Source: Clostridia bacterium
GTDB taxonomy: Bacteria; Bacillota_A; Clostridia; Christensenellales; Aristaeellaceae
Assembly (NCBI GenBank): GCA_017481185.1
Contig: JAFUPO010000194.1
Location: 1 to 14,219 of the forward strand
DNA length: 14,219 nt
Direction of reading: 5' to 3'
Shown here: positions 8,786 through 14,219 of the stretch, one piece after another
Layout of the letters: the number at the start of each line of letters is the position of its first letter
Numbering within the stretch: the stretch's first letter is position 1
The notes under the pieces: generated by a model
Database searches by the model: none
Seen by the model: the letters and a program-made list of their open reading frames with translations, nothing else
Told to the model about the DNA's origin: nothing
Program-made: the position numbers and the translations under genes

Positions 8786-8794
8786 ATTCTAGCA
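8786..8794 (-). promoter_or_regulatory. Promoter of the hemolysin III gene, extended -10
   Basis: On the - strand the sequence reads TGC-TAGAAT, an extended -10 element, 26 bases before the start codon. It lies inside the left arm of the 8789-8811 inverted repeat. Confidence 0.55.
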
Positions 8795-8811
8795 TATTTA
8801 TTTTATGCTAG
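8789..8811. repeat. Inverted repeat in the hemolysin III/deoD divergent gap
   Basis: A perfect 8-bp inverted repeat, CTAGCATA and TATGCTAG, with a 7-base AT-only spacer. The left arm overlaps the - strand promoter. The right arm lies just upstream of the deoD promoter, about where its -35 should be. Placement suits an operator controlling both genes; the regulator is unknown. Confidence 0.55.
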
Positions 8812-8829
8812 GCAAGGCGGGCAGATTCG

Positions 8830-8838
8830 TGGTAAAAT
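8830..8838 (+). promoter_or_regulatory. deoD promoter, extended -10
   Basis: TGG-TAAAAT, an extended -10 element 36 bases before the deoD start codon. The -35 region is poor. Confidence 0.5.
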
Positions 8839-8874
8839 AATAAAAACGCAGATCAAACAAAGGAGGCTTCCTCT

Positions 8875-9582
8875 ATGAGCAATATCCCCACCCCCCATAT
8901 CACCGCCAAGCTGGGCGATTTCGCCCCCACGGTGCTGATGCCCGGCGATCCTCTGCGCTCCAAGTTCATCGCTGAAACCTTTCTTGAGGATGCGGTGCTG
9001 GTCAACAACGTTCGCGGCGTGCAGGGCTACACCGGCACCTACAAGGGCAAAAAGGTCTCCGTTATGGCCAGCGGCATGGGTATGCCCGCCATCGGTATTT
9101 ATTCCTATGAGCTGTTCAACTTTTACGGCGTTGAAAACATCATCCGCATCGGCTCTGCGGGCATGATTTCTCAAAAGCTGAAGGTGCGGGACATCGTGGC
9201 AGGCCTGAGCGCCTACACCAACTCCAACTTTGGCCGCCAGTTCGGCTTCGACGGCAATGTGGCCCCCTGCTGCTCCTGGGAGCTGCTGGAGAAGGCCATG
9301 GCAGCTGGCGAGCAGCTGGGCCAAAAGCCTGTAGCGGGCCCCATCTACTCCTCCGACTGCTTCTATGATGAGTCCGCCCCTCTGGGCAAGCTTCAAAACC
9401 TGGGCGTCCTCGCCGTTGAAATGGAAGCTGCCGCCCTGTACCTGAACGCTGCTCGGGCTGGCAAGAATGCCCTGGCCCTGTTGACCATCTCCGATAACCC
9501 CTTCACCGGCGAAGGCCTGGACGCCGAATCCCGCCAGAATACCTTCACCCAGATGATGAAGATCGCCCTGGAAATCGCGTAA
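8875..9582 (+). CDS. deoD: Purine-nucleoside phosphorylase, DeoD type
   Basis: Phosphorolysis of purine (deoxy)ribonucleosides to base and (deoxy)ribose-1-phosphate in purine salvage; a cytoplasmic hexamer in the family. The 235-residue length is standard. Motifs are TPHI at the N-terminus, the phosphate-binding MPGDPLR (residues 22-28), SGMGMPAIGIY, RIGSAG, the ribose-binding VEMEAAALY, and TISD, whose Asp is the expected catalytic acid. The start is supported by AAAGGAGG with 7-base spacing. No other deo or purine-salvage gene adjoins it, so it is probably a single-gene unit. A hairpin repeat follows the stop by 15 bases. Confidence 0.97.
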   Translation: MSNIPTPHITAKLGDFAPTVLMPGDPLRSKFIAETFLEDAVLVNNVRGVQGYTGTYKGKKVSVMASGMGMPAIGIYSYELFNFYGVENIIRIGSAGMISQKLKVRDIVAGLSAYTNSNFGRQFGFDGNVAPCCSWELLEKAMAAGEQLGQKPVAGPIYSSDCFYDESAPLGKLQNLGVLAVEMEAAALYLNAARAGKNALALLTISDNPFTGEGLDAESRQNTFTQMMKIALEIA

Positions 9583-9597
9583 AAGTTGGAGGTATTT

Positions 9598-9637
9598 GCG
9601 AGGGAGGAACTTTCTTGAAAGAAAGATTTCTCTCCGC
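9598..9637. repeat. GCGAGGGAGG hairpin repeat after deoD
   Basis: Starts with the same ten bases, GCGAGGGAGG, as the element at 6696, then CTTTCTT-GA-AAGAAAG, a 7-bp inverted repeat, and ends CTCTCCGC, loosely complementary to the start. It probably belongs to the same intergenic repeat family. A second hairpin, GCACCGG/CCGGTGC, follows at 9651-9676. The gap 9583-9814 holds no gene. Confidence 0.5.
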
Positions 9638-9748
9638 AACCTCAATCGTCGCACCGGTCGCTGCCGCTTCCGGTGCTCGTTTCGGTTGATTCGTTCAGCT
9701 ACCTCTTCAAAGAGCTTTCAGTTTTAACCAAATAAAGAAAGCGACGGG

Positions 9749-9776
9749 TTTAGTTTCTCATTAACAAGGGTATAAA
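9749..9776 (+). promoter_or_regulatory. Candidate promoter of the first ferredoxin gene
   Basis: TTTAGT (9749-9754), 16-base spacer, TATAAA (9771-9776). The spacer holds TTAACAA (9761-9767), a perfect half of the clostridial Rex operator, but the other half-site is poor (three of seven). Confidence 0.5.
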
Positions 9777-9779
9777 ATT

Positions 9780-9803
9780 CTCAGCTCCCCAAGGGGCGCT
9801 GAG
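9780..9803 (+). promoter_or_regulatory. 5'-leader hairpin against the ribosome site of the first ferredoxin gene
   Basis: CTCAGC pairs with GCTGAG and CCCC with GGGG around an AA loop, with one internal mismatch. The hairpin ends one base before AGGAG (9804-9808), the ribosome site for the ATG at 9815. It would lie at the very 5' end of the transcript and may protect it or affect translation. Confidence 0.5.
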
Positions 9804-9814
9804 AGGAGAAACCT

Positions 9815-10063
9815 ATGATCAAGATTTCCGTTTGCGGCGGCATGAACTGCCGTATGTTCGGCTCCGAGGAGACCTTTGAAGCCCTTTTGAAGGGGCTGGA
9901 GCGCCGGGGCCTTAAGGATCAGGTAGAATTGACCCAAACCTTCTGCATGGGCGAATGTTCACGAGGGCCCTGCCTGCGGGTGAACGGGGTCAAGTTTCGA
10001 GGGATGGACCGGGAGCGGGCAGAGAAACTCATTGAGGATGAGATTCTGCCGCTGATCTTATAA
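9815..10063 (+). CDS. Thioredoxin-fold [2Fe-2S] ferredoxin (first copy)
   Basis: A small 82-residue cytoplasmic electron carrier related to the NuoE/HydC-type [2Fe-2S] domain. Predicted cluster ligands are Cys7, Cys12 (CX4C), Cys44 and Cys48 (CMGEC). A further Cys53 in GPC is shared with its paralogue. The gene at 11729-11977 encodes a gapless relative with 39 of 82 residues identical, including all five cysteines and the EILPL end. The ribosome site AGGAG gives the start. A strong terminator follows at once, so this copy is separately expressed although it heads the hydrogenase cluster. It probably passes electrons to or from the hydrogenases; the partner is inferred from position. Confidence 0.88.
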   Translation: MIKISVCGGMNCRMFGSEETFEALLKGLERRGLKDQVELTQTFCMGECSRGPCLRVNGVKFRGMDRERAEKLIEDEILPLIL

Positions 10064-10067
10064 CGCA

Positions 10068-10105
10068 AGAGGCTGTTTTCTATATTGGAAACAGCCTCTC
10101 TTTTT
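10068..10105 (+). terminator. Intrinsic terminator after the first ferredoxin gene
   Basis: A 13-bp stem with one wobble pair (10068-10080 with 10087-10099), 6-base loop, then CTTTTT. It separates the first ferredoxin from the hydrogenase operon. Confidence 0.92.
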
Positions 10106-10106
10106 A

Positions 10107-10135
10107 TTGTCTTTTCGCCGCCGCGGGTGTATAGT
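10107..10135 (+). promoter_or_regulatory. Candidate promoter of the hydrogenase operon
   Basis: TTGTCT (10107-10112), 17-base spacer, TATAGT (10130-10135). Each box matches consensus at four or five of six. It starts within the T-run of the preceding terminator and predicts a leader of about 130 bases. In that leader are a weak stem followed by seven T (10162-10189), an unused AGGAGGGG (10205-10212) and the Rex-like palindrome. Confidence 0.6.
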
Positions 10136-10236
10136 GTTTGTGAGGAAGCAGCTAAGATTGGGCAAAAGACCTAATGATTTGCTTTTTTTCGTTAATTTGT
10201 TTGCAGGAGGGGCCCTAGGGAAAGTCGAATTTTTTA

Positions 10237-10254
10237 ATGTCAAAGAATTAACAA
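10237..10254. promoter_or_regulatory. Candidate Rex (redox repressor) operator
   Basis: ATGTCAA-AGAA-TTAACAA matches the clostridial Rex palindrome TTGTTAA-N4-TTAACAA at 12 of 14 fixed positions, with the right half perfect. It lies just upstream of the hydrogenase start codon. Rex senses NADH/NAD+ and is known to control hydrogenase and fermentation genes in clostridia. Its position, about 95 bases after the predicted transcription start, would mean roadblock repression or an unseen closer promoter. Confidence 0.5.
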
Positions 10255-10272
10255 AGAATGAGAGGATTGACA

Positions 10273-11727
10273 TTGAGAAAGTTTGACACCCATGTGCAGG
10301 AATTAAAATACGAGATCCTTCGGGAGGTGGCTCGCCTGGCCTTTCAGGGCCGATTGGAGCCCCAGGATCTGCTGGGCCTGCCTGAAAAAATTATTCCCGG
10401 CCCCAAAGCTCAGAGCCGCTGCTGCATTTATAAGGAGCGGGCCATTGTGGCTCAGCGGGTCCAGATGGCCCTGGGCGGCCACGAGGCCCACAAAACCGAG
10501 GTAGAGGTGCTCTCCATCGCCTGCGACGAGTGCCCCGTTAGCGAGATCACCGTGGGCGACGCCTGCCGGGGCTGCATCGCCCACCGCTGCGCCAACGTCT
10601 GCCCCCGTGACGCCATTCATTTTGAGGGCCACCGGGCGGTGATCGACCATGACAAGTGCGTTAAGTGCGCCCGCTGCGTGGCAGTATGCCCCTACGGCGC
10701 TATCACCAAGAACGTGCGGCCCTGCGAGCGGGCCTGCAAGGCCGGGGCCATCACCATGGATGACGACCGCAAGGCAGCCATCAACGAGGATAAATGCGTC
10801 AACTGCGGCGCTTGCGTGTATCAGTGCCCCTTTGGCGCCATCGTTGACAAGAGCTATATGCTGGACGCCATTGACCTTTTGCAAAAGAGCAAGATGGCCG
10901 GTGAGGAGGGGGCCCGGGTCTACGCGGTGGTAGCGCCCTCCATCTCCGGCCAGTTCGGCGCGGTCAAGACCGGCCAGATCGCCGCAGCCCTGAAAATCAT
11001 GGGCTTCCATGCGGTGATCGAGGCAGCCCTGGGCGCGGATATGGTGGCTTATTTAGAGGCCCAGGAGCTGGCCGAAAAGGGCTTTTTAACCAGCTCCTGC
11101 TGCCCGGCCTTTGTGAGCTACATTGAAAAGAACTATCCGGCCCTCGTCCCCCACATTTCCCACAACCTCTCCCCCATGGCCCAGATGGCCCAGGTGATCA
11201 AAATGGCGCATCCCCAGGCGAAGATCGTGTTCATTGGCCCCTGCGTGGCCAAAAAGGGGGAGCGCAAGCGTGAAAGGGTTCGCGACCTGGTGGATTGCGT
11301 ATTGACCTTTGAGGAGTTGCAGGCCATGATCGACGCCTTGGCCATCGACCTGAGCGCCATGGCCGACGAGGACCCCAACAACGCCTCTTACTATGGCCGC
11401 ATCTTCGCTCGCTCCGGCGGTCTCACCGATGCGGTGGCCCAGGCGCTGAAGGAGCAGGGCAGCGCGTTTGCAGCCAAGTCGGCCGTTTGTTCCGGCCTGG
11501 AGGAGTGCAAGGTGGCCCTTTTGAAGGCCTCCAAGGGGCTGCTGAGCGAAAACTTTATTGAGGGCATGGCCTGCGAGCAGGGCTGCATCGGCGGCGCGGC
11601 CTGCCTGACCCACGGCCCCAAGGAAAAGGCTGAGGTGGACAAGTATGGCCGCCTGGCCATTGAAAAGAGCATCAAGGACGCCATTATTATCTTTGATATT
11701 CTCAACCCCAACAAGGAGGGCAACTAA
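10273..11727 (+). CDS. [FeFe] hydrogenase, group-B-like, with N-terminal ferredoxin clusters
   Basis: Predicted to interconvert protons and H2 with ferredoxin electrons. About 484 residues from TTG 10273. [4Fe-4S] motifs are Cys98/101/106/110, Cys129/132/135/139 and Cys175/178/181/185. Extra pairs at Cys84/87 and Cys151/155 may bind more iron-sulfur. The H-cluster loops are L1 TSSCCPAF (Cys276-277), L2 GPCVAKK (Cys324) and L3 EGMACEQGC (Cys434, Cys438), so all H-cluster cysteines are present. L2 lacks the Met of standard HydA (MPC), pointing to group B rather than the classical group A. I chose TTG 10273 because AGAGG lies 7 bases before it, while the in-frame ATG at 10258 has no ribosome site. 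It is the first gene of an operon with the second ferredoxin, hydS and the phosphatase. Maturation genes hydE, hydF and hydG are not in the window. Confidence 0.9.
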   Translation: MRKFDTHVQELKYEILREVARLAFQGRLEPQDLLGLPEKIIPGPKAQSRCCIYKERAIVAQRVQMALGGHEAHKTEVEVLSIACDECPVSEITVGDACRGCIAHRCANVCPRDAIHFEGHRAVIDHDKCVKCARCVAVCPYGAITKNVRPCERACKAGAITMDDDRKAAINEDKCVNCGACVYQCPFGAIVDKSYMLDAIDLLQKSKMAGEEGARVYAVVAPSISGQFGAVKTGQIAAALKIMGFHAVIEAALGADMVAYLEAQELAEKGFLTSSCCPAFVSYIEKNYPALVPHISHNLSPMAQMAQVIKMAHPQAKIVFIGPCVAKKGERKRERVRDLVDCVLTFEELQAMIDALAIDLSAMADEDPNNASYYGRIFARSGGLTDAVAQALKEQGSAFAAKSAVCSGLEECKVALLKASKGLLSENFIEGMACEQGCIGGAACLTHGPKEKAEVDKYGRLAIEKSIKDAIIIFDILNPNKEGN

Positions 11728-11728
11728 C

Positions 11729-11977
11729 ATGGTCAAGGTTTCCATTTGCGTCGGCTCCGCCTGTCATATGAAGGGCGCTTACGCCACCACCCAGATGTTT
11801 CAGGAGGCCATCGCCCAGGCGGGCATCCAGGACAAGGTGGAGCTGTCTGCCAGCTTCTGCATGGGCGAGTGCATCAATGGGCCCTGCGTGCGCATTAACG
11901 GCGTGAAGTTTCATCAGGTGGATCAAGAGCGCGTTCAGTCGCTGGTAGAGGAGGAAATCCTGCCGCTGACCAAGTGA
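11729..11977 (+). CDS. Thioredoxin-fold [2Fe-2S] ferredoxin (second copy)
   Basis: An 82-residue paralogue of the 9815-10063 protein, same length, with the five cysteines at identical positions (7, 12, 44, 48, 53). It begins one base after the hydrogenase stop, with AAGGAGGG at 8-base spacing, and sits between the two hydrogenases. It is therefore the likely electron link between them or to another partner. In bifurcating hydrogenases a related domain is the HydC/NuoE subunit, but the NuoF-type flavin subunit is not seen here. An in-frame upstream extension into the hydrogenase gene (from 11645) is an artefact of overlapping frames and lacks a ribosome site. Confidence 0.9.
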   Translation: MVKVSICVGSACHMKGAYATTQMFQEAIAQAGIQDKVELSASFCMGECINGPCVRINGVKFHQVDQERVQSLVEEEILPLTK

Positions 11978-11991
11978 CAGGCTGCATCGCT

Positions 11992-13677
11992 ATGAGCATT
12001 ATTCAACTCAAGGAAGCCAACTGCAAAAACTGCTATAAGTGCATCCGCCATTGCGAGGTCAAATCCATCTCCTTTCATGATGACCAGGCCCGCATTTTGG
12101 AGGATGAGTGCGTTCTGTGCGGCAAATGTACCCTGATCTGCCCCCAAAACGCCAAGCAAATCGCCTCTGACCTGGATAAGGTAAAGGCCTGGCTGGCCAA
12201 CGGCGAGGAAGTGTGCGTCAGTTTAGCCCCCTCCATTGTGGGAGCTTTTAAGGGCATTTCCTTTTCTCAATTGGCCGGGGCTTTCAAGGCCCTGGGCTTT
12301 GCCCGGGTGGAGGAAACGGCTATCGGCGCCACGGAGGTCTCCAAGGCCTATGCCCGCGTTGCCGCCTCCGGCACGCTGCCCAATCTGATCACCACCTGCT
12401 GCCCCTCGGTGGTGTTGCTGGTGGAAAAGTATTTTCCTGAGCTGCTGCCCCAGTTGGCTCAGGTGCCCTCTCCGGCTGTGACCCATGCCCAACAGATGAA
12501 GGCAGCCTACGGCGATAAGATCAAAACCGTGTTTATCGGCCCCTGCATTTCCAAAAAGGCGGAGGCCCTGCGCTCTAAGGCCATGGACGAGGTGCTCCTC
12601 TATGACGAGGTGCGTGAATGGATTGAGCAGGAGCGGGTTCCCTTCACTGCCAGCCCTGAACCTGAAATGCACCAAACCCTCAGCCGGGTCTACCCCGTGC
12701 CCGGCGGCATCCTAAAGACCCTGCCGGCTGACTGCCGGCAGCAGTACAAGGCAGTGGCCGTGGACGGGCTGGACCGGTGTATTCAAACCCTGAAAACCAT
12801 TCGCGAGCACAAGATCTCCGGCTATATCCTGGAGATGAGCTCCTGCGTGGACTCCTGCATGGGCGGCCCGGGGATGCATGAGCAGGCCGCCCCCTTTCTG
12901 CTGGGCAAAAGCGATGTGTATGCCTTTTCCCGCAAAAAGACCCTGACCCCCGCCCCCGACACCGAGGGCCTCCAGGTCAATATGGCGGCTGTGTACGGCC
13001 AGCCGCTGCCTGCCAAGGCTGCGCCCACACAGGCGGAAATCTGGGAGATCCTCAACTCCATCGGCAAGCATCATCCCAAGGATCTGCTCAACTGCGGCGC
13101 CTGCGGCTACGACACCTGCTGGGCAAAGGCGGTGGCTGTTTATGAGGGCAAGGCCAGCCTGCGGATGTGCCTGCCCTATATGCGCGAAAAGGCCGAGTCC
13201 ATGTCCAACACCATTTTGGATAACACCCCCAACGCCCTGTTTCTGCTGGATCAGGCGTTCAACATCATCCAGTACAACAAGGCGGGCGAAACCCTTTTAT
13301 CCATGGATAGCCAGTGCATCGGCCTGCCCATGGCTGACTTTTTGGATATGAGCGTTTTTGAATCCATCAAAACTACCGGCCAGCCGGTCATGGGCGTTCG
13401 CTGTCGCACGGCCATTTATGACCTTCTGGTGGAGCAGTCCATTGTGCCGGTGCCCAACCAGGATTATCTGGTCATGGTCAAGGATATTTCCAGCGAGGAG
13501 GAGAACCTCAAGGCCCTGGCCCAGATGCGGGAGGAAACCCTTCAAACTGCCCAGCAGGTGATCGACAAGCAGATGCGGGTAGCCCAGGAGATCGCCAGCC
13601 TTTTGGGGGAAACCACCGGCGAAACCAAGGCGGCCCTTTTGAAGCTCAAGGCCTCCATTACAAAGGGTGGGCTGTAA
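11992..13677 (+). CDS. hydS: Sensory-type [FeFe] hydrogenase HydS with PAS domain
   Basis: A 561-residue protein with the layout of group C (sensory) [FeFe] hydrogenases, proposed to sense H2 or redox state rather than make H2 in bulk. Order: two [4Fe-4S] motifs (Cys11/14/17/21 and Cys40/43/46/50); an H-cluster domain with L1 TTCCP (Cys136-137), L2 GPCISKK (Cys185) and L3 MSSCVDSC (Cys285, Cys289); a [4Fe-4S] domain at Cys368/371/376/393 (CGACGYDTC then MC); a PAS domain at about 405-505 starting ILDNTPNALFLLD; and a charged helical tail. The ATG at 11992 gives the family-like start (MSIIQLKEANCKNCYKC). A GTG at 11974 overlapping the ferredoxin stop is an alternative; both have weak ribosome sites, so translation is probably coupled. 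The phosphatase gene follows by one base, the usual partner of HydS. Confidence 0.92.
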   Translation: MSIIQLKEANCKNCYKCIRHCEVKSISFHDDQARILEDECVLCGKCTLICPQNAKQIASDLDKVKAWLANGEEVCVSLAPSIVGAFKGISFSQLAGAFKALGFARVEETAIGATEVSKAYARVAASGTLPNLITTCCPSVVLLVEKYFPELLPQLAQVPSPAVTHAQQMKAAYGDKIKTVFIGPCISKKAEALRSKAMDEVLLYDEVREWIEQERVPFTASPEPEMHQTLSRVYPVPGGILKTLPADCRQQYKAVAVDGLDRCIQTLKTIREHKISGYILEMSSCVDSCMGGPGMHEQAAPFLLGKSDVYAFSRKKTLTPAPDTEGLQVNMAAVYGQPLPAKAAPTQAEIWEILNSIGKHHPKDLLNCGACGYDTCWAKAVAVYEGKASLRMCLPYMREKAESMSNTILDNTPNALFLLDQAFNIIQYNKAGETLLSMDSQCIGLPMADFLDMSVFESIKTTGQPVMGVRCRTAIYDLLVEQSIVPVPNQDYLVMVKDISSEEENLKALAQMREETLQTAQQVIDKQMRVAQEIASLLGETTGETKAALLKLKASITKGGL

Positions 13678-13678
13678 G

Positions 13679-14219
13679 ATGGGCAAGCATTCTATTGAAA
13701 CCAGCTGGGCCAGCCTGAACCACTGGGGGGAGGAATTGTGCGGCGATAAGGTGGAAACGGTTATCACGCCGGATTCCACCCTGCTGATCCTCTCCGACGG
13801 CCTGGGCTCCGGCGTGAAGGCCAACATACTGGCCTCCCTCACGGCAAAGATCATTGCCTCCATGCTCCAGGGGGGCGCGGATTTAAAGGATGTGGTGGAA
13901 ACCATCGCCTCCACCCTGCCGGTGTGCCGGGTGCGTCAGGTGGCCTATTCCACCTTTACGGTGATCCAGTGCGATACTGACGGCAACGCCTACATGGTGG
14001 AGTTTGACAACCCCTCTTTGGTGCTTTTGAGAAACGGCAAGCGGATCTATGTGCCCTGGGTGGAGCAAACCATCTCCGGCAAGCGGGTTCGGGAGGCGCG
14101 GATGAAATTGCAGCTGGGGGATTATGCCGTGGCCTTTTCCGACGGCGTGGTTCATGCAGGCGTAGGCCGGGCCCTGAGCCTGGGCTGGCAGCATGAGGCG
14201 GCGGTGAAGTTTCTTGAGG
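13679..14219 (+). CDS. SpoIIE/PP2C-type serine phosphatase (3' end missing)
   Basis: Starts one base after the hydS stop and is open to the end of the window; 180 residues are visible. The PP2C/SpoIIE metal-binding signatures are present: ILSDGLGSGVKAN (residues about 38-50) and, later, AVAFSDGVVHAGVG. The start, MGKHSIETSWASL, follows the weak ribosome site AAGGGTGG. Members of this family dephosphorylate Ser/Thr on partner proteins and need Mn2+ or Mg2+. Its coupling to hydS fits the known pairing of HydS with PP2C phosphatases and suggests it is the output of the sensor. The target is not in the window. It has no membrane segment in the visible part. Confidence 0.92.
   Translation, partial: MGKHSIETSWASLNHWGEELCGDKVETVITPDSTLLILSDGLGSGVKANILASLTAKIIASMLQGGADLKDVVETIASTLPVCRVRQVAYSTFTVIQCDTDGNAYMVEFDNPSLVLLRNGKRIYVPWVEQTISGKRVREARMKLQLGDYAVAFSDGVVHAGVGRALSLGWQHEAAVKFLE

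Noticed and set aside
10174..10218. 14-codon hydrophobic leader peptide (MICFFSLICLQEGP) before the hydrogenase gene
   Set aside because: Overlaps the T-rich hairpin in a suggestive way, but no ribosome site precedes it and no regulatory codon run is present.
10058..10273. 71-codon frame on - in the hydrogenase leader
   Set aside because: Covers a strong terminator, the promoter and the leader structures on the other strand; Lys/Asn/Ser-rich with no ribosome site.
11645..11728. N-terminal extension of the second ferredoxin into the hydrogenase gene
   Set aside because: The ATG at 11729 has AAGGAGGG at ideal spacing and makes the protein collinear with its 82-residue paralogue.
9815..11977. 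Electron-bifurcating HydABC hydrogenase
   Set aside because: The ferredoxins resemble the HydC domain, but no NuoF-like flavin/NADH subunit is present and the hydrogenase loops are not of the group A bifurcating type.

Overview
The window looks like the chromosome of a GC-rich, strictly anaerobic Firmicute, most likely a clostridium of the Oscillospirales/Ruminococcaceae type. The signs are strong AGGAGG ribosome sites, intrinsic terminators, a Gram-positive LexA box (GAAC-N4-GTTC) before uvrB, luxS, and an [FeFe]-hydrogenase cluster containing a sensory-type (HydS) enzyme. No phage, insertion sequence, CRISPR array, tRNA or rRNA was seen. Taxonomy is inferred from gene content only.

Layout. 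Positions 1-1383 hold the 3' part of lysS, a lysyl-tRNA synthetase carrying a fused C-terminal tRNA-binding domain, closed by a terminator. A membrane-anchored protein of unknown function (1594-2241, +) converges on luxS (2424-2885, -) across a shared terminator. murA (3163-4413, -) lies upstream of luxS. The gap between them (2944-3171) is full of nested inverted repeats and is bounded by an exact 20-base direct repeat. uvrB (4684-6681, +) diverges from murA and has an SOS box. Then come ybaK and a suppressor-of-fused family gene (+), which meet a hemolysin III/PAQR membrane protein gene (-) at a bidirectional terminator. That gene diverges from deoD (8875-9582, +) across a short inverted repeat.

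From 9815 to the end, all on +, lies a redox/hydrogen cluster: a thioredoxin-fold [2Fe-2S] ferredoxin, a terminator, a promoter with a long leader and a Rex-like palindrome, a group-B-like [FeFe] hydrogenase, a second [2Fe-2S] ferredoxin (39 of 82 residues identical to the first, no gaps), a HydS-type [FeFe] hydrogenase with a C-terminal [4Fe-4S] domain and PAS domain, and the start of a SpoIIE/PP2C-type phosphatase cut by the window end. The last four genes are 1, 14 and 1 bases apart and should be one operon. They suggest a pathway in which an electron-carrying hydrogenase pair is sensed (H2 or redox state) by HydS and relayed to a protein phosphatase. This operon is the most interesting biology in the window. 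The structured murA-luxS gap is the most interesting non-coding piece.
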